Shown here: positions 16,462 to 23,661 of the stretch, piece by piece
How positions within the stretch are numbered: the stretch's first letter is position 1
Layout: the number at the start of each line of letters is the position of its first letter
DNA from: Paraliobacillus ryukyuensis
Lineage (GTDB): Bacteria; Bacillota; Bacilli; Bacillales; Amphibacillaceae
Reading direction: 5' to 3'
NCBI RefSeq assembly: GCF_003315295.1
Contig: NZ_QNRI01000005.1
Coordinates: 131,845 to 195,844, forward strand
DNA: 64,000 nucleotides
Made by a program: the position numbers and the translations under genes
Notes under the pieces: generated by a model
Database searches by the model: none
Told to the model about the DNA's origin: nothing
What the model saw: the letters and a program-made list of their open reading frames with translations, nothing else

Positions 16462-17277
16462 TTATTTTTTGTTTTTTACATCTTCATAATATTCAATTGG
16501 TATAGCTAACCCTACTTCACCATGTGATTTATGGTTCATAGTAGCATATATAACACCAATTACTTTTCCCTCTTTATTAATTACTGGACTTCCACTGTTA
16601 CCTCGATAAACAGGTGCTTGCAACATGATAACTTCTTCGTCTCTTGATTTTAGCGTTGTGTAACCAATTATTTCACCTTCATTTGCAATCCCATTAAACC
16701 GCAGTGGATTTCCAATAAAATAAATAGATTCTCCTTGCTCAAAAGTAGCTTGCTTAGCGATAGTTAAATGAGGTAAATTGGTGTCTTTTACATCTAAAAT
16801 AGCTAAGTCAAGAGCAGCGTCTTCTGCCACTATTTCAGCTTGATAAAGGCCTAATTCAGGGAATGCAACTGATACTTTCTTCCCATTATCAATTACATGT
16901 TGATTCGTAATGATTAAACCATCAGATGAAATCGAAAAACCTGTCCCTTTACTTTCACCCGATTGCACCACCACAACAGCTGCTTGGTAGTTATCAATCG
17001 TAGAGTTTGTAGATAACTTCGCTGATGTCATTAAGAAATCAATTGCAGGAATAGAAAACGTTTTGGGCAAGATCGCAATAACATTAAGTGATAATACAAG
17101 TGCTATTAACCAAAAAGCCCATCTGGGGAAACGGCGTTTTTGCTTATATTCTTCTTCATTTGTTTGCTGATCATTGGTTTGATTGCGTTCTTCTTCCAAA
17201 ATATCAAGCATTTCCTGTTCATCCAATTCTTCATACAAGTCAGTATCAATGATATCTCGTTTGTGTTTTTCCTCCAC
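16462..17277 (-). CDS. Membrane-anchored trypsin-like (S1C/HtrA-type) serine protease without PDZ
   Basis: A 271-aa protein. An acidic N-terminal segment of about 48 residues precedes one membrane helix (about 53-71), then a chymotrypsin-fold domain. The catalytic triad is intact: His127 in ITNQHVIDN, Asp157 in AALDLAILD, Ser228 in RGNSGSPV. No PDZ domain follows, unlike HtrA/DegP. The basic residues before the helix predict a cytoplasmic N-terminus and extracellular protease. GTG start with GAGGTG upstream. It lies next to sigI on the same strand but with its own terminator. The substrate is unknown. Confidence 0.82.
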   Translation of the reverse strand: MEEKHKRDIIDTDLYEELDEQEMLDILEEERNQTNDQQTNEEEYKQKRRFPRWAFWLIALVLSLNVIAILPKTFSIPAIDFLMTSAKLSTNSTIDNYQAAVVVVQSGESKGTGFSISSDGLIITNQHVIDNGKKVSVAFPELGLYQAEIVAEDAALDLAILDVKDTNLPHLTIAKQATFEQGESIYFIGNPLRFNGIANEGEIIGYTTLKSRDEEVIMLQAPVYRGNSGSPVINKEGKVIGVIYATMNHKSHGEVGLAIPIEYYEDVKNKK

Positions 17278-17393
17278 TACGACACCTCAAAAAATTTATA
17301 AGTACCTCTATTGTTGCTGTGTCACTCATTTACTTACAGAAAAATATTCGGATAATATCGACATATTTCCCCGGAAATAATTCGCTATCCGGA

Positions 17394-17456
17394 ATCTATC
17401 CTCGGATTTTGTCTAGCTAACAAGATTGTACTTATTGCTGTATACATCAATAATCC
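17394..17456 (-). CDS. Possible 20-aa micro-ORF with strong ribosome site
   Basis: AAGGAGG lies seven bases before an ATG that opens a 20-codon frame (MYTAISTILLARQNPRIDSG) ending in TAG. It could be a real micropeptide or the 5' stub of a truncated gene, since a short open stretch continues past the stop. No family recognised. Expression cannot be judged from sequence. Confidence 0.3.
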
Positions 17457-17481
17457 TCCTTATGTTTCTCTCTAATAATAA

Positions 17482-17706
17482 TTAAAATTGTTTTTTATTA
17501 ATGATTAAAATTACTTGTTCAATACGCATACTATTTTCTTTTGTTGTAAGAACAAAAGTTAATTTATAACGTTTAATAAAACGATACAACAAAATTGCTG
17601 TGTTTTTAACCGTAAACACACGATCACCTACTCTATCTATTTTTCATATTCAACCGCCATCTTTTCTAACCATTCCTCCATGCTGTCCCATAATAAATTT
17701 CAACAT
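17482..17706 (-). pseudogene. Decayed small gene (about 74 codons), family unknown
   Basis: An ATG at 17704-17706 follows AAGGAGCTGGTG. Its frame is broken by two TGA codons after 18 codons, but the same frame then reads KIDRVGDRVFTVKNTAI and continues to the stop at 17482-17484. The neighbouring frame supplies MEEWLEKMAVEYEK across exactly the broken part, so the original protein was probably continuous and a pair of compensating frameshifts is the simplest reading. The second half alone (GTG start near AGGTG) could still be translated as about 45 aa. Confidence 0.5.
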
Positions 17707-17791
17707 ATTCACCAGCTCCTTGTTTGTTTTATATTCACTTCCATTTGTAAATGGAAAGAGATACCGAAATAGTTGTCTGAAAATAAAAATA

Positions 17792-17819
17792 AGCGTACAC
17801 ATCCGAAGACGCATACGCT
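17792..17819 (-). terminator. Intrinsic terminator with UUCG-type loop
   Basis: AGCGTA pairs with TACGCT, extended inward with G-U pairs to a TTCG tetraloop, and the minus strand continues TATTTTTATTTTC. It terminates the small frameshifted gene at 17822-17960. Confidence 0.75.
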
Positions 17820-17821
17820 AA

Positions 17822-17960
17822 TTAATACAGAATGTGGGTCACGGATTGATACGTGCCCTTTAAGACAAATGATTTTTCCATAGGAATAAACTTAAATGTC
17901 ATCAAAAGAGGTCACGTCAACTATTAAATTTAGTGTGATTAACTGTCCTGAAATTTTCAT
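17822..17960 (-). pseudogene. Frameshifted small gene, family unknown
   Basis: A strong site AAGGGAGG precedes an ATG (17958-17960). The frame gives 22 codons (MKISGQLITLNLIVDVTSF...) then TAA. Overlapping in the next frame is KFIPMEKSFVLKGTYQSV with its own stop at 17822-17824, directly before a strong terminator. Joining the two with one frameshift gives a protein of about 45 aa. The good ribosome site and terminator show it was a real transcription unit. Alternatively, two separate micropeptides. Confidence 0.45.
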
Positions 17961-18123
17961 TGTCGTAACCTCCCTTCCTTTATTCTATCTATTATTATAA
18001 TGCTGGATAATATTTCGGTCAATGAAATTTCAAAAAATTCGCAACGATTTTTTCGGCTAAACGCTTGCTTAACTCTCCACTCTTCGTCTACCATTAGATT
18101 AGTACGAAAGGGGATGGATCATT

Positions 18124-18675
18124 ATGTTATTAGAAGAAATACTTCAATTTAACCAAAAATTCGTAGAAGATGAAGCGTACAAGCCTTTTGAAACCGACGG
18201 GTTACCAAATAAGCGAGCTGTTATATTTACTTGTATGGACACTAGACTGATCGAATTGTTGCCAAACGCATTAAATTTGAAAAATGGTGATGTGAAAATG
18301 GTTAAGAATGCAGGTGCCATACTCACTGATAAATATGATAGTACAATGAAAAGTATTCTTATTGCGATTCACGCGCTCCAAGCAGAGGAAGTATTTGTCA
18401 TTGCACATCACAATTGTGGAATGAATCATTTAGATACCGACACGTTACTTGAACGAATGAAAGTACAAGGGATCACAGATGAAGCAATTCATTCACTTGA
18501 TAAGGATGCAAACGAATGGTTGAAAGGATTTGAATCTGTGGAGGATTCTGTTCGTCAATCAGTTTCCATTATTGAGGACCATCCATTATTACCAACTGAT
18601 ATTCCAGTTCACGGGTTAGTAATTGATCCACAAACAGGTAAATTAGATTTAGTAACAAATGGATATTCTAGTTAA
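18124..18675 (+). CDS. Beta-class carbonic anhydrase (YtiB-like)
   Basis: A 183-aa zinc enzyme interconverting CO2 and bicarbonate in the cytoplasm. The zinc ligands are Cys37 in FTCMDTRL, His95 and Cys98 in AHHNCGM, and the catalytic Asp39-Arg41 dyad is present. The compact length and the N-terminal LLEEILQFNQKFV resemble B. subtilis YtiB. The ATG follows AAAGGGGATGG. It is monocistronic and ends in a strong terminator shared with the convergent zinc-ribbon membrane protein gene. Confidence 0.9.
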   Translation: MLLEEILQFNQKFVEDEAYKPFETDGLPNKRAVIFTCMDTRLIELLPNALNLKNGDVKMVKNAGAILTDKYDSTMKSILIAIHALQAEEVFVIAHHNCGMNHLDTDTLLERMKVQGITDEAIHSLDKDANEWLKGFESVEDSVRQSVSIIEDHPLLPTDIPVHGLVIDPQTGKLDLVTNGYSS

Positions 18676-18688
18676 GTACTAAGCTATA

Positions 18689-18741
18689 AAAAACCAAGCT
18701 TGTGCTCAGGGCTCTCACCTGTGCGAAGCTTGGTTTTTTTA
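18689..18741. terminator. Bidirectional terminator
   Basis: AAACCAAGCTT and AAGCTTGGTTT close a 30-base loop that has an inner CAGG/CCTG pair. T-runs follow on both strands, serving the carbonic anhydrase gene and the convergent gene. Confidence 0.85.
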
Positions 18742-18744
18742 ATG

Positions 18745-19074
18745 CTATTTTGGAATTCTTTGATCAAAAAGAAAATAAGAAGTAATATGAAAAATAATAC
18801 TATACAATGAAATAATTGCAATTACGATTCCTGCTGCACCATACGTCTCCGTAAACAAAAACCAACCCGCAATTAGTAACAATAGTACTAAACGAATATT
18901 AGCAGTTATTCCATTTAAAGGCGTAGTTAACTTCCAGACCGTCTTTGTATTCTCCTCTACCTTTTGATAGCAAACATAATGATACGGACGAATCTGGAGA
19001 TAATTCGATAATGTTACAAGTTGGTCTCTTTTTTCAATTGGTTTATGACAGTACTTACATATCACTGGTTTCAC
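18745..19074 (-). CDS. Small zinc-ribbon membrane protein, function unknown
   Basis: A 109-aa protein. The N-terminus has CKYCHKPIEKRD and HYVCYQK, a probable zinc-binding site made by CxxC plus a later His/Cys. Two membrane helices follow (about residues 59-75 and 80-100). I do not recognise a named family. GTG at 19074 has TAGGTGA upstream; a GTG three codons earlier is possible. It follows the murG-like gene by about 15 bases and may be its operon partner. Confidence 0.6.
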   Translation of the reverse strand: MKPVICKYCHKPIEKRDQLVTLSNYLQIRPYHYVCYQKVEENTKTVWKLTTPLNGITANIRLVLLLLIAGWFLFTETYGAAGIVIAIISLYSIIFHITSYFLFDQRIPK

Positions 19075-19089
19075 TTTGTTCACCTACCA

Positions 19090-20172
19090 TTACTTTGACG
19101 CTTTAGCATTATCTTTAATCACTTGAATCACTTGGTCTTTCGCTTCTTGGGTTTGGTATTTCCTCATATTATCTTGTACAATCGAAGCTTCATTACGAAG
19201 TTTTTGTAACGCTTGTTTTAGCGTATCACTGGATAATTCTTCTTCCTCTAATACATGGGCATACCCTTGTTTTTTAAAAGAGTTTGCATTTAAGATCTGA
19301 TCTCCACGACTAGCTTGTCGCGATAAAGGGATGAGTAACATTGGCTTTTTTAATGCAAGAAACTCGAAGATAGCATTTGAACCAGCACGTGAAAGTACAT
19401 AACTCGTGGCTGCTAAAACATCTGGCAATTCGTCTTGGATGTATTCAAATTGGGCATAGTTTTGCTGCTGAACAGTTGCATCTATATTGTTTTTACCACA
19501 GATATGAATGATTTCAAATTGCTCTGTTAATTCAGATAAGCTTTGGCGTACTGCTCCATTAATTCGTTGTGCACCGCCACTTCCCCCCATGATTAATAGC
19601 ACAGGCTTTTTACCAGGCAAATTTGCATATGAAAGTCCATTTTGCTTATTTCCTTCTAACAACTCGGTCCGAACTACTGCACCAACCCATTCTGCTTTAT
19701 CAGCTGAAACATAGTTCATTGTTTCTGGAAAAGTTGTTAAGATCTTTTTAGCAAATGGCATGGCAAGTTTATTCGCAAGACCAGGTGTTATATCTGATTC
19801 ATGAACCACTGCTGGAAGACCTCGCATGCGTCCTGCAATCAATACCGGAACAGATACAAAACCACCTTTAGAAAAGATGACACTTGGCTTCACCTTCCCT
19901 AAAATGCGAAACGCTTGTGCGATTCCTGTTAATACTTTGAAAGGATCTTTGAAATTTTCTTTGGACATATATCGTCTGAGCTTACCAGTCGAAATAGCAT
20001 GATATGACACATCATGTATGTTTTCAATTAAGTCTCGTTCAATGCCCGTTTTTGAGCCTATATAATCAATTTGCCAGCCTTCCTCTTGTAAAGTCGGGAT
20101 AATTGCTAAATTAACCATAACATGACCAGCTGATCCCCCGCCGGTTAAAACAATTCGTTTATTAGCCATCAT
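19090..20172 (-). CDS. murG: MurG-family UDP-GlcNAc:lipid I N-acetylglucosaminyltransferase
   Basis: A 360-aa GT28 glycosyltransferase on the cytoplasmic membrane face. MurG adds GlcNAc to lipid I to make lipid II for peptidoglycan. The N-terminal glycine loop reads GGGSAGHVMVN (GGTGGH in classical MurG), then SKGGFVSVPV, HESDITPGLANK, the C-terminal GGSGGAQRIN and the donor-binding RAGSNAIFEFLALKKPMLLIPL. It stands outside a division cluster, so it may be the second MurG paralogue known in some bacilli. The start at 20172 follows AGAGAGG by seven bases. Confidence 0.85.
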   Translation of the reverse strand: MMANKRIVLTGGGSAGHVMVNLAIIPTLQEEGWQIDYIGSKTGIERDLIENIHDVSYHAISTGKLRRYMSKENFKDPFKVLTGIAQAFRILGKVKPSVIFSKGGFVSVPVLIAGRMRGLPAVVHESDITPGLANKLAMPFAKKILTTFPETMNYVSADKAEWVGAVVRTELLEGNKQNGLSYANLPGKKPVLLIMGGSGGAQRINGAVRQSLSELTEQFEIIHICGKNNIDATVQQQNYAQFEYIQDELPDVLAATSYVLSRAGSNAIFEFLALKKPMLLIPLSRQASRGDQILNANSFKKQGYAHVLEEEELSSDTLKQALQKLRNEASIVQDNMRKYQTQEAKDQVIQVIKDNAKASK

Positions 20173-20306
20173 ATATAATCCTCTCTCGTTCAAACATCTT
20201 CCATCAGATTGTAGCACAATTACATTGAATTTTGAAACAGCATTTATTTATATTCCGTCTTCTATCAGGAACGCAAATATTTTCACAAATAAGACTATGC
20301 ACTGTT

Positions 20307-21035
20307 TTACTGTACTTTGCTTGCTAAAGCAATTTGTTTTTTGATTACCTGCTCTATTTTCTCATTGAATTCAATTGCTGGTGCAATGGCAACGTGATGG
20401 AAATTGGCTTCACCTACTATGGTTTCTATTTTTTTAGGGAACATAGTTGTATTGAAAAAGTGCGGCACTACTATGATATCTTTGTAGGAGCCGTTTTCTA
20501 AATCAGTTAAACATTGTTCTAAGCTCGGCTCTTGTGATTTTAGATAAGCTGGAAAAACGGAATTGCCATGCAGGTGCTTCTGTAGCTTCGTAATCAAGCG
20601 TTCAAACACAACTAAAGCTTTGGTATTTCTACTTCCATGCGAAATCACAATAATAGCTTTATCCTCACCTATCACTTTTGGTATTGTTGCTATTCTTTCG
20701 GTTATATCTTCAATTAAATCATCTGCGTCATTAAATGGAGGCGCATAATAGACAGTGAGTGACGGATACTGCGTTTTTTTCTCATTAATAATTGCGGGGA
20801 TGTCTTGATTAACATGTATCCCAGGTAATAAAAAGATGGGAACAACAATTATTTCTGTCGCACCTTCTAATATACATTGATCAATTTTGTTCATTAACGA
20901 TGGCTTCGCTTCAAGAAAAGCTATTTTTTGTATTGGAAAAGATACATTATTTATGATTGGGGTTATTTTGTTTATAAACGCTTGATTTCTCTGGTCATTT
21001 CTACTTCCGTGACCAATATAAATAATCGCTCTCAA
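20307..21035 (-). CDS. Sirohydrochlorin chelatase (SirB/CbiX family)
   Basis: A 242-aa two-domain class II chelatase that inserts Fe2+ (SirB, sirohaem) or Co2+ (CbiX, cobalamin) into sirohydrochlorin. Each half begins with the family's histidine motif: IYIGHGSRNDQRN at the N-terminus and IVISHGSRNTKA at about residue 130. Further histidines lie in LLPGIHVNQDIP and VVPHFFNTTMFP. The TTG start follows GGAGTGA. No sirohaem or cobalamin genes lie nearby, so the metal cannot be decided from context. Confidence 0.82.
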   Translation of the reverse strand: MRAIIYIGHGSRNDQRNQAFINKITPIINNVSFPIQKIAFLEAKPSLMNKIDQCILEGATEIIVVPIFLLPGIHVNQDIPAIINEKKTQYPSLTVYYAPPFNDADDLIEDITERIATIPKVIGEDKAIIVISHGSRNTKALVVFERLITKLQKHLHGNSVFPAYLKSQEPSLEQCLTDLENGSYKDIIVVPHFFNTTMFPKKIETIVGEANFHHVAIAPAIEFNEKIEQVIKKQIALASKVQ

Positions 21036-21108
21036 ATTAACTCACTCCATATAAAATATTCATAGCAACTATTTTAACAGGTTCGATACCATACTGTCAT
21101 ACAAATAA

Positions 21109-21139
21109 AAAACAGCCATACCGTAGTATGAACTGTTTT
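21109..21139 (-). terminator. Terminator of yhbH
   Basis: AAAACAG/CTGTTTT with an inner CATAC/GTATG stem, followed on the minus strand by TTATTTG. It lies six bases past the yhbH stop. Confidence 0.65.
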
Positions 21140-21144
21140 GCAAA

Positions 21145-22296
21145 CTATATCGCCTCTTTTTCTGCCTTAAAAAAATGCTGTATCGCATGATAAACATCTG
21201 CTTTTTTTCGTAAAATAAAAGAATCAAAATTCGGCTCGTTAAATGCCTTAAATAACTGCATGAGTGTGGAATGCCTCTGGTAAGGATTCACTTCGATATA
21301 ACCAAAATAACTTGCATGATCTAGTAACTGTTTAACCAAGTTCACACATCTTCGATTATCTGATGTTAAGTTGTCACCATCAGATACATGAAATGGATAA
21401 ATATTATAACGAGCGGCATCATACTTCTGATCAATTAATTTCAATGCTTTTCGATAAGCAGATGAACAAAGCGTTCCACCACTTTCCCCTTTTGAAAAGA
21501 ACGATTCTTCATCAACAATCTTCGCTTCCGTATGATGTGCGATAAACTCAATCTTTACTGTTTCATAGTTCGTTTTTAAAAAACGCGTTAACCAAAAGAA
21601 AAAACTTCGAGCTGCATATTTTTCAAATTGACCCATACTGCCACTCGTGTCCATCATAGCCAAGATAACGGCTTTAGAATCGGGGTTTTTTATTTCATTC
21701 CACGTCTTGTAGCGAAGGTCATCTGGATAAACAGGATGAAACGATGCCTCACCTTGCATTGCATTTCTACGATAGGCTTGCAAAAGTGTCCGTTTCTTAT
21801 CAATGTTCCCGGCTAAGCCTTGTTTTCTAATGTCATTAAAATGGATGTCAGTTGTAATCAAATTATCTTTTTCTTTTTCTTGTAAGTTAGGTAAGGCTAG
21901 TTGTTGAAAAAGTGTTTCCTCTAATTCTTCTAAAGTAACCTCTGCTTCATAATAATCCTGACCTGGTTGGTCACCAGCACCATCACCTTTACCAGGCTGT
22001 TGCTGCGTTGGTCTTCCTTTCGCAACCGTGTCTCCTATTCTGGTTTTACCATTCCCTTGACCAGCATGCTTATTTTTTTCTTGACTATAACGGATTTTAT
22101 ATTCATCTAATGAACGAATGGGTATGCGAATAACATCTTTCCCTCTAGACATAATAATATTTTCTTCACTAATAAGGTCAGGGAGCTTTTGTTTTAGCAC
22201 TTCTTGAATTTTATCTTGATGACGTTTTTGATCATCATAACCTTTTCGATGGATCGACCAGTCTTCCTCTGAGATGATAAAGTTATTCTCATGCAT
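21145..22296 (-). CDS. yhbH: Sporulation protein YhbH (DUF444)
   Basis: A 383-aa cytoplasmic protein of the DUF444/YeaH family with a von Willebrand A-like domain. The N-terminus ([19 protein letters not shown]) and [16 protein letters not shown] are family landmarks. A Gly/Gln/Asp-rich linker covers about residues 70-110, and the MIDAS-like motif is MMDTSGSMG. YhbH is linked to the kinase PrkA and to SpoVR. The ATG follows AGGAGGGG. In B. subtilis it lies next to prkA; here odhAB and a ytrA unit separate them. Confidence 0.92.
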   Translation of the reverse strand: MHENNFIISEEDWSIHRKGYDDQKRHQDKIQEVLKQKLPDLISEENIIMSRGKDVIRIPIRSLDEYKIRYSQEKNKHAGQGNGKTRIGDTVAKGRPTQQQPGKGDGAGDQPGQDYYEAEVTLEELEETLFQQLALPNLQEKEKDNLITTDIHFNDIRKQGLAGNIDKKRTLLQAYRRNAMQGEASFHPVYPDDLRYKTWNEIKNPDSKAVILAMMDTSGSMGQFEKYAARSFFFWLTRFLKTNYETVKIEFIAHHTEAKIVDEESFFSKGESGGTLCSSAYRKALKLIDQKYDAARYNIYPFHVSDGDNLTSDNRRCVNLVKQLLDHASYFGYIEVNPYQRHSTLMQLFKAFNEPNFDSFILRKKADVYHAIQHFFKAEKEAI

Positions 22297-22326
22297 GTAA
22301 ATCCCCTCCTTAACATGTAGTACACT

Positions 22327-22334
22327 ATTATATG
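22327..22334 (-). promoter_or_regulatory. Sigma-E-like -10 element of yhbH
   Basis: On the minus strand CATATAAT, seven of eight matches to the sigma-E -10 consensus, 30 bases before the yhbH start. The -35 is poor (TAATCAA at a 14-base spacing). Confidence 0.35.
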
Positions 22335-22427
22335 CCAAATCAGTTCAATTGATTAACTTTTCAGAAAAATCAATTTAATTACTATGTTTTTTAGTTCTTA
22401 TTTACCAACGAAATATTACTTTGGCAA

Positions 22428-23633
22428 TTACGTTTCGACTAATAATTCATACGGATTCTCTACAAATTGTTTTATACGGGTTAAAAAGCCCACTGCTTCC
22501 TTTCCATCAATGATACGATGATCATAAGACAAAGCTATATACATCATCGGTCGAACTGCGATCGAATCATCTGCTAAAGCAATTGGACGTTTTTGAATCG
22601 TGTGCATGCCCAAGATCGCTACTTGCGGCGTATTTATAATCGGTGTTGAAAATAATGATCCAAACACACCACCATTGGTTATTGTGAATGTTCCTCCTTG
22701 AAGATCATTTAATTCAAGCTTTTTGTTTTCCGCTTTTTCTCGTAATACCAGCATATTTTTTTCAATGGAAGCAAAGTCCAATTTATCTACCCCACGTAAT
22801 ACTGGTACAACCAACCCTTCATTGGTCGCTACGGCAATACCAAGATCATAATATTTTTTTAAAATGATATCATTTTCTGCTAGTTCAGCATTTAGCATTG
22901 GAAATTCTTTTAATGCAATCACAACCGCTTTAGCAAAAAAGGACATAAACCCGAGTTTCACTCCATGCTTTTGAGTAAATGCAACTTGCTTTTCTGCTCT
23001 AATCGCTGACACTTTAGACATGTCAATTTCATTAAACGTTGTAACCATCGCAGTTTGTTGCTTTGCTTCTACTAAATGATTCGCAATCGCCCGACGTCGA
23101 GCTGACATTTTGATTCGTTCTGTTAATTTGCTTGTTTCTCGTTCTTCCATAGGTGTGACTTCTTTTTCCCTTAACGATGGGGTTTTTTGGGCGTGTGCTA
23201 AGACATCAGCAGGACGGATACGCCCTAACGGATCAGCTGCCTGTATTTGACTCAAATCGATACCTAATTCTCTTGCTCTTTTTCTAGCTGCTGGTGTAGC
23301 AACAATATAGTCTTCTGCTCGCTTCGTATAATGGTATGATGATTTTTTACCAGACTCATTAGCGGGATTCACCTGTTCAGCAACTGTTGAATGATCAACA
23401 GCCTCTTCAAGTGTTGCAATAATTGTGTTCACCTTCACCTCATCACCAATAGTATATGGTAAATCTACAACTATACCACTTGCTAAGGAAGGTATTTCTA
23501 TATTAATTTTGTCTGTTTCTAATTCTAAAATGGGATCATCTTTTTTAACGGAATCGCCTATTTTGACAAACATGTCATTAATGGTGCCACCAGTTATTGA
23601 TTCGGCTAATTCTGGGACTGTTATCTGAATCAT
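22428..23633 (-). CDS. odhB: Dihydrolipoyllysine succinyltransferase, E2 of 2-oxoglutarate dehydrogenase
   Basis: A 401-aa E2 core of the TCA-cycle 2-oxoglutarate dehydrogenase complex. The lipoyl domain (about 1-75) has the lipoylated Lys in LETDKINIEI; the peripheral subunit-binding domain is VATPAARKRARELGIDLSQI; the catalytic domain ends with the active-site His in YIALSYDHRIIDGKEAV. Linkers are charged and flexible. ATG at 23633 is used because AAAGGATG is well spaced from it but not from an ATG four codons earlier. It follows odhA by 28 bases in one operon. Confidence 0.95.
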   Translation of the reverse strand: MIQITVPELAESITGGTINDMFVKIGDSVKKDDPILELETDKINIEIPSLASGIVVDLPYTIGDEVKVNTIIATLEEAVDHSTVAEQVNPANESGKKSSYHYTKRAEDYIVATPAARKRARELGIDLSQIQAADPLGRIRPADVLAHAQKTPSLREKEVTPMEERETSKLTERIKMSARRRAIANHLVEAKQQTAMVTTFNEIDMSKVSAIRAEKQVAFTQKHGVKLGFMSFFAKAVVIALKEFPMLNAELAENDIILKKYYDLGIAVATNEGLVVPVLRGVDKLDFASIEKNMLVLREKAENKKLELNDLQGGTFTITNGGVFGSLFSTPIINTPQVAILGMHTIQKRPIALADDSIAVRPMMYIALSYDHRIIDGKEAVGFLTRIKQFVENPYELLVET

Positions 23634-23661
23634 TTGCGCACACATCCTTTAAAAAAAGTTA

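Larger units (their letters stand above)
17278..18123. other. 845-base gap with decayed or very small reading frames
   Basis: No intact gene of normal size is present. On the minus strand it holds, from right to left, a frameshifted small gene (17822-17960), a terminator (17792-17819), a second decayed small gene (17482-17706), and a 20-codon frame with an excellent ribosome site (17394-17456). A short palindrome TTCCATTTGTAAATGGAA lies at 17739-17756. The plus strand has nothing convincing. Confidence 0.6.

Noticed and set aside
10000..16500. Several plus-strand frames of 60-130 codons inside spoVR, the dipeptidase, luxS, yhcN and sigI
   Set aside because: They lie opposite well-recognised genes and have no ribosome sites or family resemblance.
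17600..17821. Plus-strand open frame of 73 codons
   Set aside because: It has no ribosome site, has unnatural composition, and lies opposite the decayed minus-strand genes and their terminator.
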